DNA of 64,000 nt from Leisingera sp. M658 (GTDB lineage: Bacteria > Pseudomonadota > Alphaproteobacteria > Rhodobacterales > Rhodobacteraceae), in assembly GCF_025144145.1 (NCBI RefSeq), contig NZ_CP083546.1, positions 2,930,501 to 2,994,500 on the forward strand, read 5' to 3'. Within the stretch, counting starts at the first letter, position 1, and each line of letters starts with the position of its first letter. This document shows, in pieces, positions 16,900-25,476 of the stretch. Made by a program: the position numbers and the translations under genes. Under the pieces are notes generated by a model, which did no database searches, was not told the DNA's origin, and was given only the letters and a program-made list of their open reading frames with translations.

Positions 16900-18590
16900 C
16901 CCTTGCCCTGCGCCGCCGAAACGCAGTCCTGCAGCGCTGTCAGCACCAGTTCCGGAAGGATGTAAAACAGCAGCGCTCCCGCCTCCTGGCTGACACAGAG
17001 CTGAGCGTTTTGCTGACCGCCGAAAGTATCGCGGATATCAGACAGCGGCGCGACGTGGTCCTCGCCGCCATGCACAAAAACCGCCCGCGTACGCTGTTTC
17101 AGCGCCATCTTCTGCGTCCCCTGCCGAATCATCTGCACATCTGCCAGAAAGCCGGCACCGCCCTGCTGCCGGAACAGCAGCTGGCTTTGTTTAAGCAGCG
17201 GCAGCAGGTCCAGCTGATCCAGCATGGCCCTTTCCCGGCTGTTGCGCGCAGTCTGAAACTTCAGCAGCGCCTTGTGCCCGTACCAGTGCAGGGCGCCTGA
17301 CCAGGCCTTCATCAGCACCGGCAGCATCCAGCGGGCACGGGCAGCGGAAAAGGCCACCAGCCAGGCATAACCGCTAAGTCCGGAGAACTGCCGCGGCGAG
17401 GTAATTGTACAATTCGAGGCGACAGCCACCAGCCCGGAGATCCGGCTGTGCAGCCGGTTGGCCGCCGCGCAGCCGTACAACGCGCCGCCACGGTGGCTGA
17501 GCAATACCGGTCTTTGCAGATTTTCGCGGGTGATCAGCGCATCCAGCTGTTGCACAAAGGCATCCGCCGGGTCCTGCCCCCGCTGCAGCGGCGCCGAGCC
17601 GCCGTAGCCCGCGCGCATCGGCGCATAGACCCGGAACCCCAGGGTCCTAAGCTGCGGCTGCAGGCGCTGCAGCGGCACGATCCCGTCCAGCACCCCGTGC
17701 ACAAAAATAACCGGCTGTCCGGTTTCCGCACCAAACCGGAAAAACTGGCTGCGCCGCCCGGTTTTGTCCTCAATCTCTTCATAAGGCGGCAGCAGCTCAC
17801 CCCGGGCAATTTTCATGTCCCGCACATGCTCGTTGATCAGGAATGCGGCCAGCCGGATCAACTCGGCTGCCCCGGGCGCTCCAGCCCTTGCTGCAATCTG
17901 TTCCAGCTCCGCTGCCACCCGGCCGCCGGCGCCGCTCATCACCGCCTTCAGCGGGTCAAGATCAGATTTCTGCAGTCCGAAAGCAGACGCCACGGGGCCT
18001 GCGGCCTCTGCGCTCCATTCGCAATCCAGCCGCTCTGCCATGACGGCCGCGGCAGGGCCGCCTGCCCCCTCCAGCCGGACGGGGCGGCATAAAAACCGCT
18101 CGCCCGGGCGGCCGGTGCCGAGAAGCAGAACGTCCTGCCAGGAAAACTCCCCCTCGCGCACCTGCTCCAGAAAGATGCTCCACCGGTCTGTTGCGGCCCG
18201 CGTCAGCCCCATGGCTGCGGCAAGATCGCCGCCGCTGACAAGCTGCCGGGCAGCGCGCTGCGACGCATTCAGCAGGCGCCCCTCGGAGCCGCCGCCAGCC
18301 AACAGCCAGAAGCGGCAGCACTCGCCCGAGTATTCACCGGGGTGCGGCCGCCCGGCCCGCTCCCACTGCTGTTCCTGGATCTGTGCCGCCCGCGAGAAAT
18401 GCGCCTTGAGTGCCGGCACGGGCCTGGGCTGCCCAAAGGTGCGCCAGCGTCCATTGCCCTCTCCGGCGTCCCCCCCGGTTGGCGGACCAGCAGAAAACCG
18501 GTCGAATTGCTCCGCCCGGATCATCGTTTCATAAATTGCGGCAACAACCTGGTCCTGCGACAAGGCCTGCGCGCGGCACAAGAGCGTCAC
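16896..18590 (-). CDS. PAS / degenerate LuxR-like HTH / alpha-beta hydrolase, probable pseudoenzyme
   Basis: A 564-residue protein. The first about 190 residues resemble the PAS-like sensor region of LuxR-type regulators ([14 protein letters not shown] resembles the usual GRVLAANRAA). Residues about 200-250 ([10 protein letters not shown] to [10 protein letters not shown]) look like a shortened LuxR helix-turn-helix. Residues about 293-560 form an alpha/beta hydrolase: FVHGVLDG oxyanion segment and D511 in HGGEDH. The nucleophile elbow reads [11 protein letters not shown] with H366 at the serine position, and the expected GH near the end is EAGALLF with A539 at the histidine position. Catalysis is therefore doubtful, and a ligand-sensing role is inferred. 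Confidence 0.72.
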   Translation of the reverse strand: MTLLCRAQALSQDQVVAAIYETMIRAEQFDRFSAGPPTGGDAGEGNGRWRTFGQPRPVPALKAHFSRAAQIQEQQWERAGRPHPGEYSGECCRFWLLAGGGSEGRLLNASQRAARQLVSGGDLAAAMGLTRAATDRWSIFLEQVREGEFSWQDVLLLGTGRPGERFLCRPVRLEGAGGPAAAVMAERLDCEWSAEAAGPVASAFGLQKSDLDPLKAVMSGAGGRVAAELEQIAARAGAPGAAELIRLAAFLINEHVRDMKIARGELLPPYEEIEDKTGRRSQFFRFGAETGQPVIFVHGVLDGIVPLQRLQPQLRTLGFRVYAPMRAGYGGSAPLQRGQDPADAFVQQLDALITRENLQRPVLLSHRGGALYGCAAANRLHSRISGLVAVASNCTITSPRQFSGLSGYAWLVAFSAARARWMLPVLMKAWSGALHWYGHKALLKFQTARNSRERAMLDQLDLLPLLKQSQLLFRQQGGAGFLADVQMIRQGTQKMALKQRTRAVFVHGGEDHVAPLSDIRDTFGGQQNAQLCVSQEAGALLFYILPELVLTALQDCVSAAQGKG

Positions 18591-18944
18591 TTCGCTCCCT
18601 CCAATACTGCTTTCCGCGTCAATGCGACGGCGCGCCCTGCAAGCATACGTTCCGGCACGGGCGTTTTGCCCGCATGTTTCAGGCTGTCAGCCTGGCAACT
18701 GAAAATTCCCGGCTGATGCCGCCCCAATCCGGGCTGGCATACCGTGCCGGTCCACCCAATTCTTGGGTTCCCATACACTTGGGCGCGGGCGCCCTCTTTG
18801 ACCTACAACTAATTTGCGAAACAGCTATGATCAAATTCAACTAAAATTCAACATTTATTTCGAATGCACAAATTCACATTGAAATCACCGCTCTAATTAC
18901 AGAGGTGATTTCATTTTCTCAAAGGTCCTGCCGCCAAGCCTGCA
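18591..18944. other. 354-bp intergenic region with AT-rich core and hairpin
   Basis: No gene is convincing here. Bases 18591-18780 are GC-rich and should hold the promoter of the pseudo-hydrolase gene. Bases about 18800-18925 are markedly AT-rich for this genome and include an inverted repeat at 18881-18912 (GAAATCAC, CTCT, loop, AGAG, GTGATTTC), possibly the 3' end of the HIT gene transcript. It has no clear T-run on the minus strand. Confidence 0.6.
18881..18912. repeat. Inverted repeat in AT-rich island
   Basis: GAAATCAC and GTGATTTC arms with an inner CTCT/AGAG pairing and a two-base bulge; about 12 pairs in all. It lies 33 bases downstream of the HIT gene stop. Confidence 0.55.
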
Positions 18945-19370
18945 TCAATGTCCGGCGAGTGCTGCGCGGATCTGTTCCGCCTGCGCCTGGATCAGTGCCT
19001 GATCCCCCATCGTTCCCGGCGGGCGCAGCCGGTCGCCCTCTTTGCGCGGCAGCACATGCACATGCAGGTGGAACACTTCCTGGCCGCCGGCGGCCTCGTT
19101 GAACTGCTGAACGGTCACCCCGTCCGCGCCAAAGGCCCTGATCACCGCATGCGACAGTTTCTGCACCGTCTGCATCACCGCTGCCATCTGCGCAGGGCTG
19201 GCGTCCAGCAGGTTGCGGCACGGGGTTTTCGGGATCACCAGAAGATGCCCGTCGCTGCGCGGCATGATATCCATGAAGGCCAGCGTATCGTCATCTTCAT
19301 AGACACGGGCCGAGGGAATCTCACCGCGCAACAGCTTGGCAAAGATATTATCGGGATCATAAGCGGGCAT
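18945..19370 (-). CDS. HIT-family nucleotide hydrolase
   Basis: A 141-residue histidine-triad protein of the Hint/HinT branch. The signature is HLHVHVLP at about residues 101-108, with the upstream DIFPRSxGH-like segment DIMPRSDGHLLVIP. Such proteins hydrolyse nucleoside phosphoramidates or AMP conjugates. A GGAGG ribosome-binding site lies about seven bases before the ATG. It is monocistronic, divergent from ctaD. Confidence 0.93.
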   Translation of the reverse strand: MPAYDPDNIFAKLLRGEIPSARVYEDDDTLAFMDIMPRSDGHLLVIPKTPCRNLLDASPAQMAAVMQTVQKLSHAVIRAFGADGVTVQQFNEAAGGQEVFHLHVHVLPRKEGDRLRPPGTMGDQALIQAQAEQIRAALAGH

Positions 19371-19486
19371 GCGTCCGGCCTCCTGATTTTGGCATTGCTG
19401 CGGTTGTGCGCGCGCCGTGCGGCCAGGTCAAGCACTCCGGGGCGATGCAGCTTTGCCTGGCATTCAAGCCCCTGCGGCAATAAATC

Positions 19487-19500
19487 TTGATCCAGATCAA
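19487..19500. promoter_or_regulatory. FNR/FnrL-type box upstream of ctaD
   Basis: TTGATCCAGATCAA matches the FNR consensus TTGAT-N4-ATCAA exactly and is symmetrical. It lies 106 bases before the ctaD start and 117 bases from the divergent HIT gene start, so it could control either. Confidence 0.8.
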
Positions 19501-19550
19501 ACTCCGCCATTGAAGGCCCCGGCACGCCATTCTAATACTCCAAGGAATCC

Positions 19551-19580
19551 AGGCCGCCCGGAGTCCGTCTCCGGGGGCCT
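19551..19580 (+). promoter_or_regulatory. Leader hairpin upstream of ctaD
   Basis: AGGCCGCCCGG pairs with CCGGGGGCCT (10 pairs, one bulged G) and is followed by TTTCGTT, then the ctaD ribosome-binding site AGGAGG. It could act as a weak attenuator or a 5' stabiliser of the oxidase mRNA; this is inference. Confidence 0.45.
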
Positions 19581-19605
19581 TTCGTTATGCAGCAGGAGGC
19601 ACATA

Positions 19606-21279
19606 ATGGCAGACGCAGCCATTCATGGTCACGGCCACGAGGACGAGCGGGGCTTTTTTACCCGCTGGTTCATGAGCACGAACCATAAAGACATCGGCAT
19701 TCTCTACCTCATCGTTTCGGCGTTTGCAGGTCTCATCTCTGTCATCTTCACCGTCTACATGCGGCTTGAGCTGATGGATCCCGGCGTTCAGTACATGTGC
19801 CTCGAGGGCGCGCGCATGTTCGCAGACGCCTCTGCGGAATGCACCCCGAACGGCCATCTCTGGAACGTGATGATTACCGCCCATGGCATCCTGATGATGT
19901 TCTTCGTGGTGATTCCGGCGCTGTTCGGCGGTTTCGGCAACTACTTCATGCCGCTGCAGATCGGCGCGCCGGACATGGCGTTCCCGCGGATGAACAACCT
20001 CAGCTTCTGGATGTATGTCGCAGGCACCTCGCTGGCGGTCCTCTCGGTTGTCTCCCCGGGCGGCAATGACCAGCTGGGCTCTGGTGTCGGCTGGGTTCTG
20101 TACCCGCCGCTGTCGGTGAACGAAGGCGGCTACTCGATGGATCTGGCGATCTTTGCCGTGCACGTCTCGGGTGCTTCCTCGATCCTGGGTGCGATCAACA
20201 TGATCACCACCTTCCTGAACATGCGCGCCCCCGGCATGACCCTGTTCAAGGTGCCGCTGTTCTCCTGGTCGATCTTTGTCACCTCCTGGCTGATCCTGCT
20301 GAGCTTGCCGGTTCTGGCCGGCGCCATCACCATGCTGCTGATGGACCGCAACTTCGGCTTCACCTTCTTTGATGCAGCCGGCGGCGGCGACCCGATCCTG
20401 TACCAGCACATCCTGTGGTTCTTCGGCCACCCCGAAGTCTACATCGTGATCCTGCCGGGCTTTGGCATCATCTCCCACGTCATTGCCACCTTCGCGCGCA
20501 AGCCTGTCTTCGGCTACCTGCCGATGGTCTGGGCGATCATCGCAATCGGCGTGCTGGGCTTTGTCGTATGGGCGCACCATATGTACACTGTCGGCATGTC
20601 GCTGAACCAGCAGGCCTACTTTATGCTGGCCACCATGGTGATTGCGGTGCCTACGGGCGTGAAGGTGTTTAGCTGGATTGCCACCATGTGGGGCGGCTCA
20701 ATCGAGTTCAAAGCCCCGATGATGTTCGCCTTCGGCTTCCTGTTCCTGTTCACCGTCGGCGGTGTGACCGGTGTGGTGCTGTCGCAGGCCTCCGTGGACC
20801 GCGCCTATCACGACACCTATTATGTGGTTGCGCACTTCCACTATGTGATGAGCTTGGGCGCTGTCTTTGCGATCTTCTCGGGCATCTATTTCTACTTCGG
20901 CAAGATGACCGGCCGTCAGTACAACGAGCTGGGCGCCCAGATCCATTTCTGGATGTTCTTCATCGGCGCCAACCTGACGTTCTTCCCGCAGCACTTCCTG
21001 GGCCGCCAGGGCATGCCGCGCCGCTACATCGACTATCCGGAAGGCTTCGCCTATTGGAACAAGATCTCGTCCTATGGCGCGTTCCTGTCCTTTGCATCCT
21101 TCCTGCTGTTCTTCGGCGTGGTGATCTATTCGCTGCTGCGCGGCGCCCGCATCACCCAGAACAACTACTGGAACGAATACGCGGACACCCTGGAGTGGAC
21201 CCTGCCCTGCCCGCCGCCCGAGCACACCTTTGAAATCCTGCCCAAGCAGGAAGACTGGGACCGCTCGCATTCGCACTAA
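19606..21279 (+). CDS. ctaD: Cytochrome c oxidase subunit I (aa3 type)
   Basis: A 557-residue twelve-helix inner-membrane protein, the haem a / haem a3-CuB catalytic subunit of the aa3 oxidase. Visible are the D-channel region DMAFPRMNN, the CuB ligand and Glu in [10 protein letters not shown], the HH pair in WAHHMYT, the K-channel segment [10 protein letters not shown], and the haem-ligand histidines in [16 protein letters not shown] precedes the ATG at 19606. The gene stands alone; subunits II and III and the assembly genes are not in the window, as in many relatives where ctaD is separate. An FNR box upstream suggests oxygen control. Confidence 0.98.
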   Translation: MADAAIHGHGHEDERGFFTRWFMSTNHKDIGILYLIVSAFAGLISVIFTVYMRLELMDPGVQYMCLEGARMFADASAECTPNGHLWNVMITAHGILMMFFVVIPALFGGFGNYFMPLQIGAPDMAFPRMNNLSFWMYVAGTSLAVLSVVSPGGNDQLGSGVGWVLYPPLSVNEGGYSMDLAIFAVHVSGASSILGAINMITTFLNMRAPGMTLFKVPLFSWSIFVTSWLILLSLPVLAGAITMLLMDRNFGFTFFDAAGGGDPILYQHILWFFGHPEVYIVILPGFGIISHVIATFARKPVFGYLPMVWAIIAIGVLGFVVWAHHMYTVGMSLNQQAYFMLATMVIAVPTGVKVFSWIATMWGGSIEFKAPMMFAFGFLFLFTVGGVTGVVLSQASVDRAYHDTYYVVAHFHYVMSLGAVFAIFSGIYFYFGKMTGRQYNELGAQIHFWMFFIGANLTFFPQHFLGRQGMPRRYIDYPEGFAYWNKISSYGAFLSFASFLLFFGVVIYSLLRGARITQNNYWNEYADTLEWTLPCPPPEHTFEILPKQEDWDRSHSH

Positions 21280-21300
21280 GCGGCTGAGACCCTGACATCA

Positions 21301-21337
21301 AAAAAAGGCCCCGGAGCAGATGCTCCGGGGCCTTTTT
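21301..21337 (+). terminator. Intrinsic terminator after ctaD
   Basis: A 12-bp stem (GGCCCCGGAGCA and complement) is flanked by AAAAAA on the left and TTTTT on the right. It sits about 20 bases after the ctaD stop. Confidence 0.92.
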
Positions 21338-21434
21338 CATGCGCGCGCCCCGCGGTAAAAACCCGCAGTGGAAATCCGGACTTTCCGGCACATCATTTAT
21401 GAAGAACCCACTTTGCGCAGCAGGCGTTGAACAG

Positions 21435-21941
21435 ATGCCCTACAACTGGACCCGACCGAAGCAAGACGCCGAACGCGAGCTGCACCTCTGGCCGCATCAA
21501 TCGCTGCCACCGCAGGGCTATGTGCGGTTCCTTGGCTTGACTGCGGCACTGATCTGCGTGCCGCTGATCCCTGTTCTGGGATCGTTCCTGCTGTGGGGGC
21601 TGCTGCCGTTCCTGCTGCTGGCCCTGTTCGGCATGAAATGGGCGCTGGACCGCAACCGCCATGACCACCAGATCCTGGAGGTGCTGACCATCGGGAAAGA
21701 AGAGGCCCGTCTGGAGCGGATCAATCCCGATGGCGGCCGTCAAAGCTGGCGCTGCAACCGCTACTGGACCCGCGTCGGGATGCACCACCGCGACGGCCCG
21801 GTGCCGCATTATGTCACCCTGCAGGGCGGCGGCCGCGAAGTGGAGATCGGAGCGTTCCTCTCAGAAGAGGAGAGAATTGCGCTGTTTGATGAACTAAGTT
21901 CCGCCATCCCCGGCACTGAAGTGCCCTTGCCGCCCCGGTGA
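21435..21941 (+). CDS. DUF2244-domain membrane protein
   Basis: A 168-residue protein with two adjacent hydrophobic helices at about residues 37-75 (VRFLGLTAALICVPLIPVLG, then FLLWGLLPFLLLAL) and a soluble C-terminal part with ERINPDGGRQSWRCNRYWTRV, the DUF2244 pattern. Genes of this family often lie near cytochrome oxidase genes in alphaproteobacteria, as here, but no function is established. I use the ATG at 21435 (MPYNW), as the longer frame enters the ctaD terminator. Confidence 0.85.
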   Translation: MPYNWTRPKQDAERELHLWPHQSLPPQGYVRFLGLTAALICVPLIPVLGSFLLWGLLPFLLLALFGMKWALDRNRHDHQILEVLTIGKEEARLERINPDGGRQSWRCNRYWTRVGMHHRDGPVPHYVTLQGGGREVEIGAFLSEEERIALFDELSSAIPGTEVPLPPR

Positions 21942-22088
21942 CCACACGCGCAGCCTGAAGACAAACACATCTGCCAAAGTACCGCTTACCTTCAAGCGCC
22001 CGGCTGCGATAATTCTTCACCGCTTGTCATCTTCTCTGAAACGGGCCAGAAATCTAGCAAGCTATTTTGAAACAGGCCCTTTTCGCAC

Positions 22089-23519
22089 ATGACCGAACAC
22101 TCTCTGGCAGAACGCAAATGCGCCCGGCAACAACGGGATTTCAAAGAACTGTTCCGCGCGCAATATGTTCTCAGCCGTGACGCCGGGCGAACCTATCCCG
22201 GCTGGGAAAAGACCAGCCTGCAGGGCTGGACATTGCACCATGGTACGGCGCTGATGATCCGTCCGATACTGGATAGCACCGGATACAAATGCGGCCTGCT
22301 GCTCGGCCATGCATGGAAACCGGGCGGTACATTGGTTCAGGATGCTCTGCTCCTGCCAGCGGCGGCCACCAGCCCGGATTTCGCGCATTGCGTCGATCGG
22401 GAAATTACAGAGCTTGGCGGCCGTTACCTTGCTGTTGTTCTGACCCAGGACCTGTCGCGCGTCTATGGCGATCCGGTTTTCGACCTTCCAATGCTCTATG
22501 ATTCCGCAGAGCAGAAACTTGCCAGTTCGCTTGGGCTGATTCTGGACAGGAACATCGAACCGGATCCAGACATCAATATACGTGCGGTTCTGGCCGGACG
22601 GGAGAATATGAGCTTTCAGCGCAGTCTTGACCGCAATGTGCGCCGCGCCGTGGCCAATCACTATGTGGATCTGACAGATTTTTCACTGCACCGCCATTGG
22701 CCATACCCAGATATGCAGCTGGACCTTCCGCCGAGCGGGATCGGCGCAGCCGCCGCCGAAATCTCAGTTGGCCTTGCGGCCAATATTGCCGCGCTTGCTG
22801 CCAGGCATGATTGTGCACTGCCCGTCACCGGAGGCCGTGACTCCCGCATACTGCTGGCCGCCGCCCTGCCCGCGGCTCAGCAGATCCGGCAGTTCGTTTG
22901 CCACAGGTTTCACAACCCATCACGCAAGGATGCCAAAGCCGCTCAGAGGATCCTGGCCTCAGTTGACTTGCCCTTGACCCAATATTTCAAACAGCCCCAC
23001 AGTCACGCCCTGCTAAAGGACATGCGTCTGAAAATGGGGTGGTCGGGGTTCCGGGGCGAGCTTGCGGCGCTGCCCATGATCCATGATTACCCGCGTGACC
23101 ACCTGATCCTGCGTGGCAACAATCTTGAGCTTCTGCGCGCCACCCAGTGGCGGCGTGACAAGATTGGCGAGCCGCTGCATATGAAACATGCTATCCGACG
23201 CCTGGGCGTCTCGGCTTCGCTGGGCCCCCGCAAGGCGATCCGCAAGTGGCAGGACGACTACATACGCTGGTATGACACGCTGCCATCAAATGCCCGGCCC
23301 AAGGTCTACGATTGGGCCTGGCTGGAGTTCTCACAACCTAATTTCCAAGGCCCGTATTTCACCGGCTACCACCATTTGACGATGATTAACCCGTTCAACG
23401 AGCGCCGCCTGCTTGCGCAGGCGATCGCCATGCCAGTTCTGGAACGTCATCAGGGGCAGGCAGTAAACAGCGTAATCGAAGCGGCCTACCCGCCGTTCCT
23501 GGAGATCCCGTTCAACTAA
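22089..23519 (+). CDS. Asparagine-synthetase-like protein lacking the glutaminase nucleophile
   Basis: A 476-residue protein. Residues about 60-155 resemble the N-terminal Ntn domain of asparagine synthetases (LGGRYLAVVL, YGDPVFDLPMLY), but there is no Cys2, so glutamine hydrolysis is not expected. Residues about 225-470 carry an adenylating PP-loop variant, T247-G-G-R-D251-S in PVTGGRDSRILLA, in place of SGGxDS. Related proteins form amides or beta-lactam-like rings, often in secondary metabolism or surface modification. It stands alone here, with a lower-GC upstream region. The product is unknown. Confidence 0.7.
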   Translation: MTEHSLAERKCARQQRDFKELFRAQYVLSRDAGRTYPGWEKTSLQGWTLHHGTALMIRPILDSTGYKCGLLLGHAWKPGGTLVQDALLLPAAATSPDFAHCVDREITELGGRYLAVVLTQDLSRVYGDPVFDLPMLYDSAEQKLASSLGLILDRNIEPDPDINIRAVLAGRENMSFQRSLDRNVRRAVANHYVDLTDFSLHRHWPYPDMQLDLPPSGIGAAAAEISVGLAANIAALAARHDCALPVTGGRDSRILLAAALPAAQQIRQFVCHRFHNPSRKDAKAAQRILASVDLPLTQYFKQPHSHALLKDMRLKMGWSGFRGELAALPMIHDYPRDHLILRGNNLELLRATQWRRDKIGEPLHMKHAIRRLGVSASLGPRKAIRKWQDDYIRWYDTLPSNARPKVYDWAWLEFSQPNFQGPYFTGYHHLTMINPFNERRLLAQAIAMPVLERHQGQAVNSVIEAAYPPFLEIPFN

Positions 23520-23553
23520 GACCTGCCAGGCTGCCAATCAGCAGGGCGCGGGA

Positions 23554-24027
23554 TCAGCAGTCGCCTTTGCTGCAAAGCTGGTCCTTGACCATGGGCCCGG
23601 CTTTGCCGAAATCCATCTGGCCGGTGTATTTCGCCTTCAGCGCGCCCATCACCTTGCCCATGTCGCGAATCGATTCGGCGCCGGTTTCCGCCACCGCCGC
23701 AGTGATCGCCTCGCCGGCTTCCTCGTCGCTCAGCTGCTGCGGCAGGAATTCCTCGATGATGGAGATTTCGCCCAGTTCCCGCTCCGCAAGGTCCAGCCGC
23801 CCGCCTTCTTCATAGGCGCGCGCACTTTCGTTGCGCTGCTTGGTCATCTTTCCCAGGATGGCAAGGATTTCCCCTTCACCGATACCGCCCTCTTCACCAT
23901 CGGCGCGGGCGGCGATTTCCCGGTCCTTGATCGCCGCGTTGATCAGCCGCAGCGTACACAGCCGCTCCGCTGCCTTGTCTTTCATCGCTTGCTTCAAGGC
24001 CTGATTGACCTGTGTGCGCGTATCCAT
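23554..24027 (-). CDS. GatB/YqeY domain protein
   Basis: A 157-residue soluble YqeY-family protein. The family pattern is visible from KAMKDKAAERLCTLRLINAAIKDREI at the start to MGKVMGALKAKYTGQMDFGKAG at the end. It resembles the tail domain of the amidotransferase subunit GatB and is thought to bind tRNA, though its role is unresolved. Start chosen at the ATG at 24027 (MDTRT); two upstream in-frame ATGs are possible. It is divergent from carA. Confidence 0.9.
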   Translation of the reverse strand: MDTRTQVNQALKQAMKDKAAERLCTLRLINAAIKDREIAARADGEEGGIGEGEILAILGKMTKQRNESARAYEEGGRLDLAERELGEISIIEEFLPQQLSDEEAGEAITAAVAETGAESIRDMGKVMGALKAKYTGQMDFGKAGPMVKDQLCSKGDC

Positions 24028-24206
24028 CGTAGTAAGCATCCCATGGTTGCCGGACACCGATGGTTATCCATTCTGCACCCGCTGTGCAAGTTTACTATAA
24101 ATTTCCTATTCCAGACCCCGCGTCTGCCTGCCCGCCGCTGCAGGCTTGACCCGCTTGGGCGCTCCCCTTACAAGCCGATGAATTTCACCGCATGGAGACT
24201 CGCGCA

Positions 24207-25367
24207 ATGGCCGCTTCCGCCCCGTCCAAGCCCACCGCATGCCTGGCGCTCGCAGATGGCACCGTCTTTTACGGCACCGGTTTCGGCGCCACCGGCGACA
24301 CCGTGGCCGAGCTCTGCTTCAACACCGCAATGACCGGCTATCAGGAGATCATGACCGATCCCTCTTACGCCGGCCAGATCGTCACCTTCACCTTCCCGCA
24401 TATCGGCAACACAGGCGTGACGCCCGAAGATGACGAGACCGGCGATCCCGTTGCGGCCGGCATGGTGGTGAAGTGGGACCCGACCCTGGCCTCCAACTGG
24501 CGTGCCACGGAAGAGCTGAAGGACTGGCTGACCCGCACCGGCCGCATTGCCATCGGCGGTATCGACACCCGCCGCCTGACCCGCGCGATCCGTCAGCAGG
24601 GCGCACCGCATGTCGCCCTGGCACATGATCCCGACGGCAATTTCGACGTTGAAGCGCTGGTTGCCAAGGCGCGTGAATGGCCGGGTCTTGTCGGCCTCGA
24701 TCTGGCCAAGGACGTGTCCTGCGCGCAAAGCTACCGCTGGGACGAAATGCGTTGGGCCTGGCCGGACGGCTATGCCCGCCAGGAAGCGCCTGCGCATAAG
24801 GTTGTGGCCATTGATTACGGCGCCAAGCGCAACATCCTGCGCTGCCTGGCCAGCGCGGGATGCGACGTGACTGTGCTGCCCGCCACCGCCACCGCCGAGG
24901 AAGTGCTGGCGCACAACCCCGATGGCGTGTTCCTGTCCAACGGCCCTGGCGACCCCGCCGCAACCGGCGAATATGCGGTGCCGATGATCCAGGACGTCCT
25001 GAAGACAGAATTGCCGGTTTTCGGCATTTGCCTGGGCCACCAGATGCTGGCACTGGCGCTTGGCGCCAACACCGTCAAGATGAACCACGGCCACCACGGC
25101 GCCAACCATCCGGTCAAGGAGCATTCCACCGGCAAGGTTGAGATCACCTCGATGAACCACGGCTTTGCGGTGGATGCGCAGACCCTGCCGGAAGGCGTGG
25201 AAGAAACCCATGTTTCGCTGTTTGACGGCTCCAACTGCGGTATCCGCATTTCCGGCCGCCCGGTCTATTCGGTGCAGCACCACCCCGAGGCAAGCCCCGG
25301 CCCGCAGGACAGCTTTTATCTGTTCGAACGCTTTGCCGAGGCCATGGCCGCACGCAAATCTGCGTAA
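24207..25367 (+). CDS. carA: Carbamoyl-phosphate synthase small subunit
   Basis: A 386-residue glutaminase subunit supplying ammonia to CarB for arginine and pyrimidine synthesis. The N-terminal domain has ALADGTVFYG and NTAMTGYQEIMTDPSY, and the GATase domain has the nucleophile in GICLGHQML and the HHPEASPGP triad end. GGAG nine bases upstream supports the ATG at 24207 over that at 24192. The gene is monocistronic in this window; carB is not present. Confidence 0.97.
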   Translation: MAASAPSKPTACLALADGTVFYGTGFGATGDTVAELCFNTAMTGYQEIMTDPSYAGQIVTFTFPHIGNTGVTPEDDETGDPVAAGMVVKWDPTLASNWRATEELKDWLTRTGRIAIGGIDTRRLTRAIRQQGAPHVALAHDPDGNFDVEALVAKAREWPGLVGLDLAKDVSCAQSYRWDEMRWAWPDGYARQEAPAHKVVAIDYGAKRNILRCLASAGCDVTVLPATATAEEVLAHNPDGVFLSNGPGDPAATGEYAVPMIQDVLKTELPVFGICLGHQMLALALGANTVKMNHGHHGANHPVKEHSTGKVEITSMNHGFAVDAQTLPEGVEETHVSLFDGSNCGIRISGRPVYSVQHHPEASPGPQDSFYLFERFAEAMAARKSA

Positions 25368-25374
25368 AAAAGCT

Positions 25375-25405
25375 GTTAACCATGCCGCCGGGCGGCATGG
25401 TTAAC
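25375..25405. repeat. 31-bp near-perfect palindrome with TTAACCAT arms
   Basis: GTTAACCATGCCGCC and its exact complement flank a single G. There is no T-run after it. It may end the carA transcript or be an operator for the downstream gene. TTAACCAT and the adjacent TTAACGTCGCATTTAC (25401-25416) resemble CtrA half-sites. Confidence 0.7.
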
Positions 25406-25476
25406 GTCGCATTTACCAATTCTTAAACCCCCGCCGCCAGCCTGAAGCCCTCAGGTTTTTTTGTTACGGGGTGGCG

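Noticed and set aside
18410-18844. Plus-strand frame in the gap before the HIT gene
   Set aside because: No ribosome-binding site or recognisable domain; about half of it is antisense to the pseudo-hydrolase gene.
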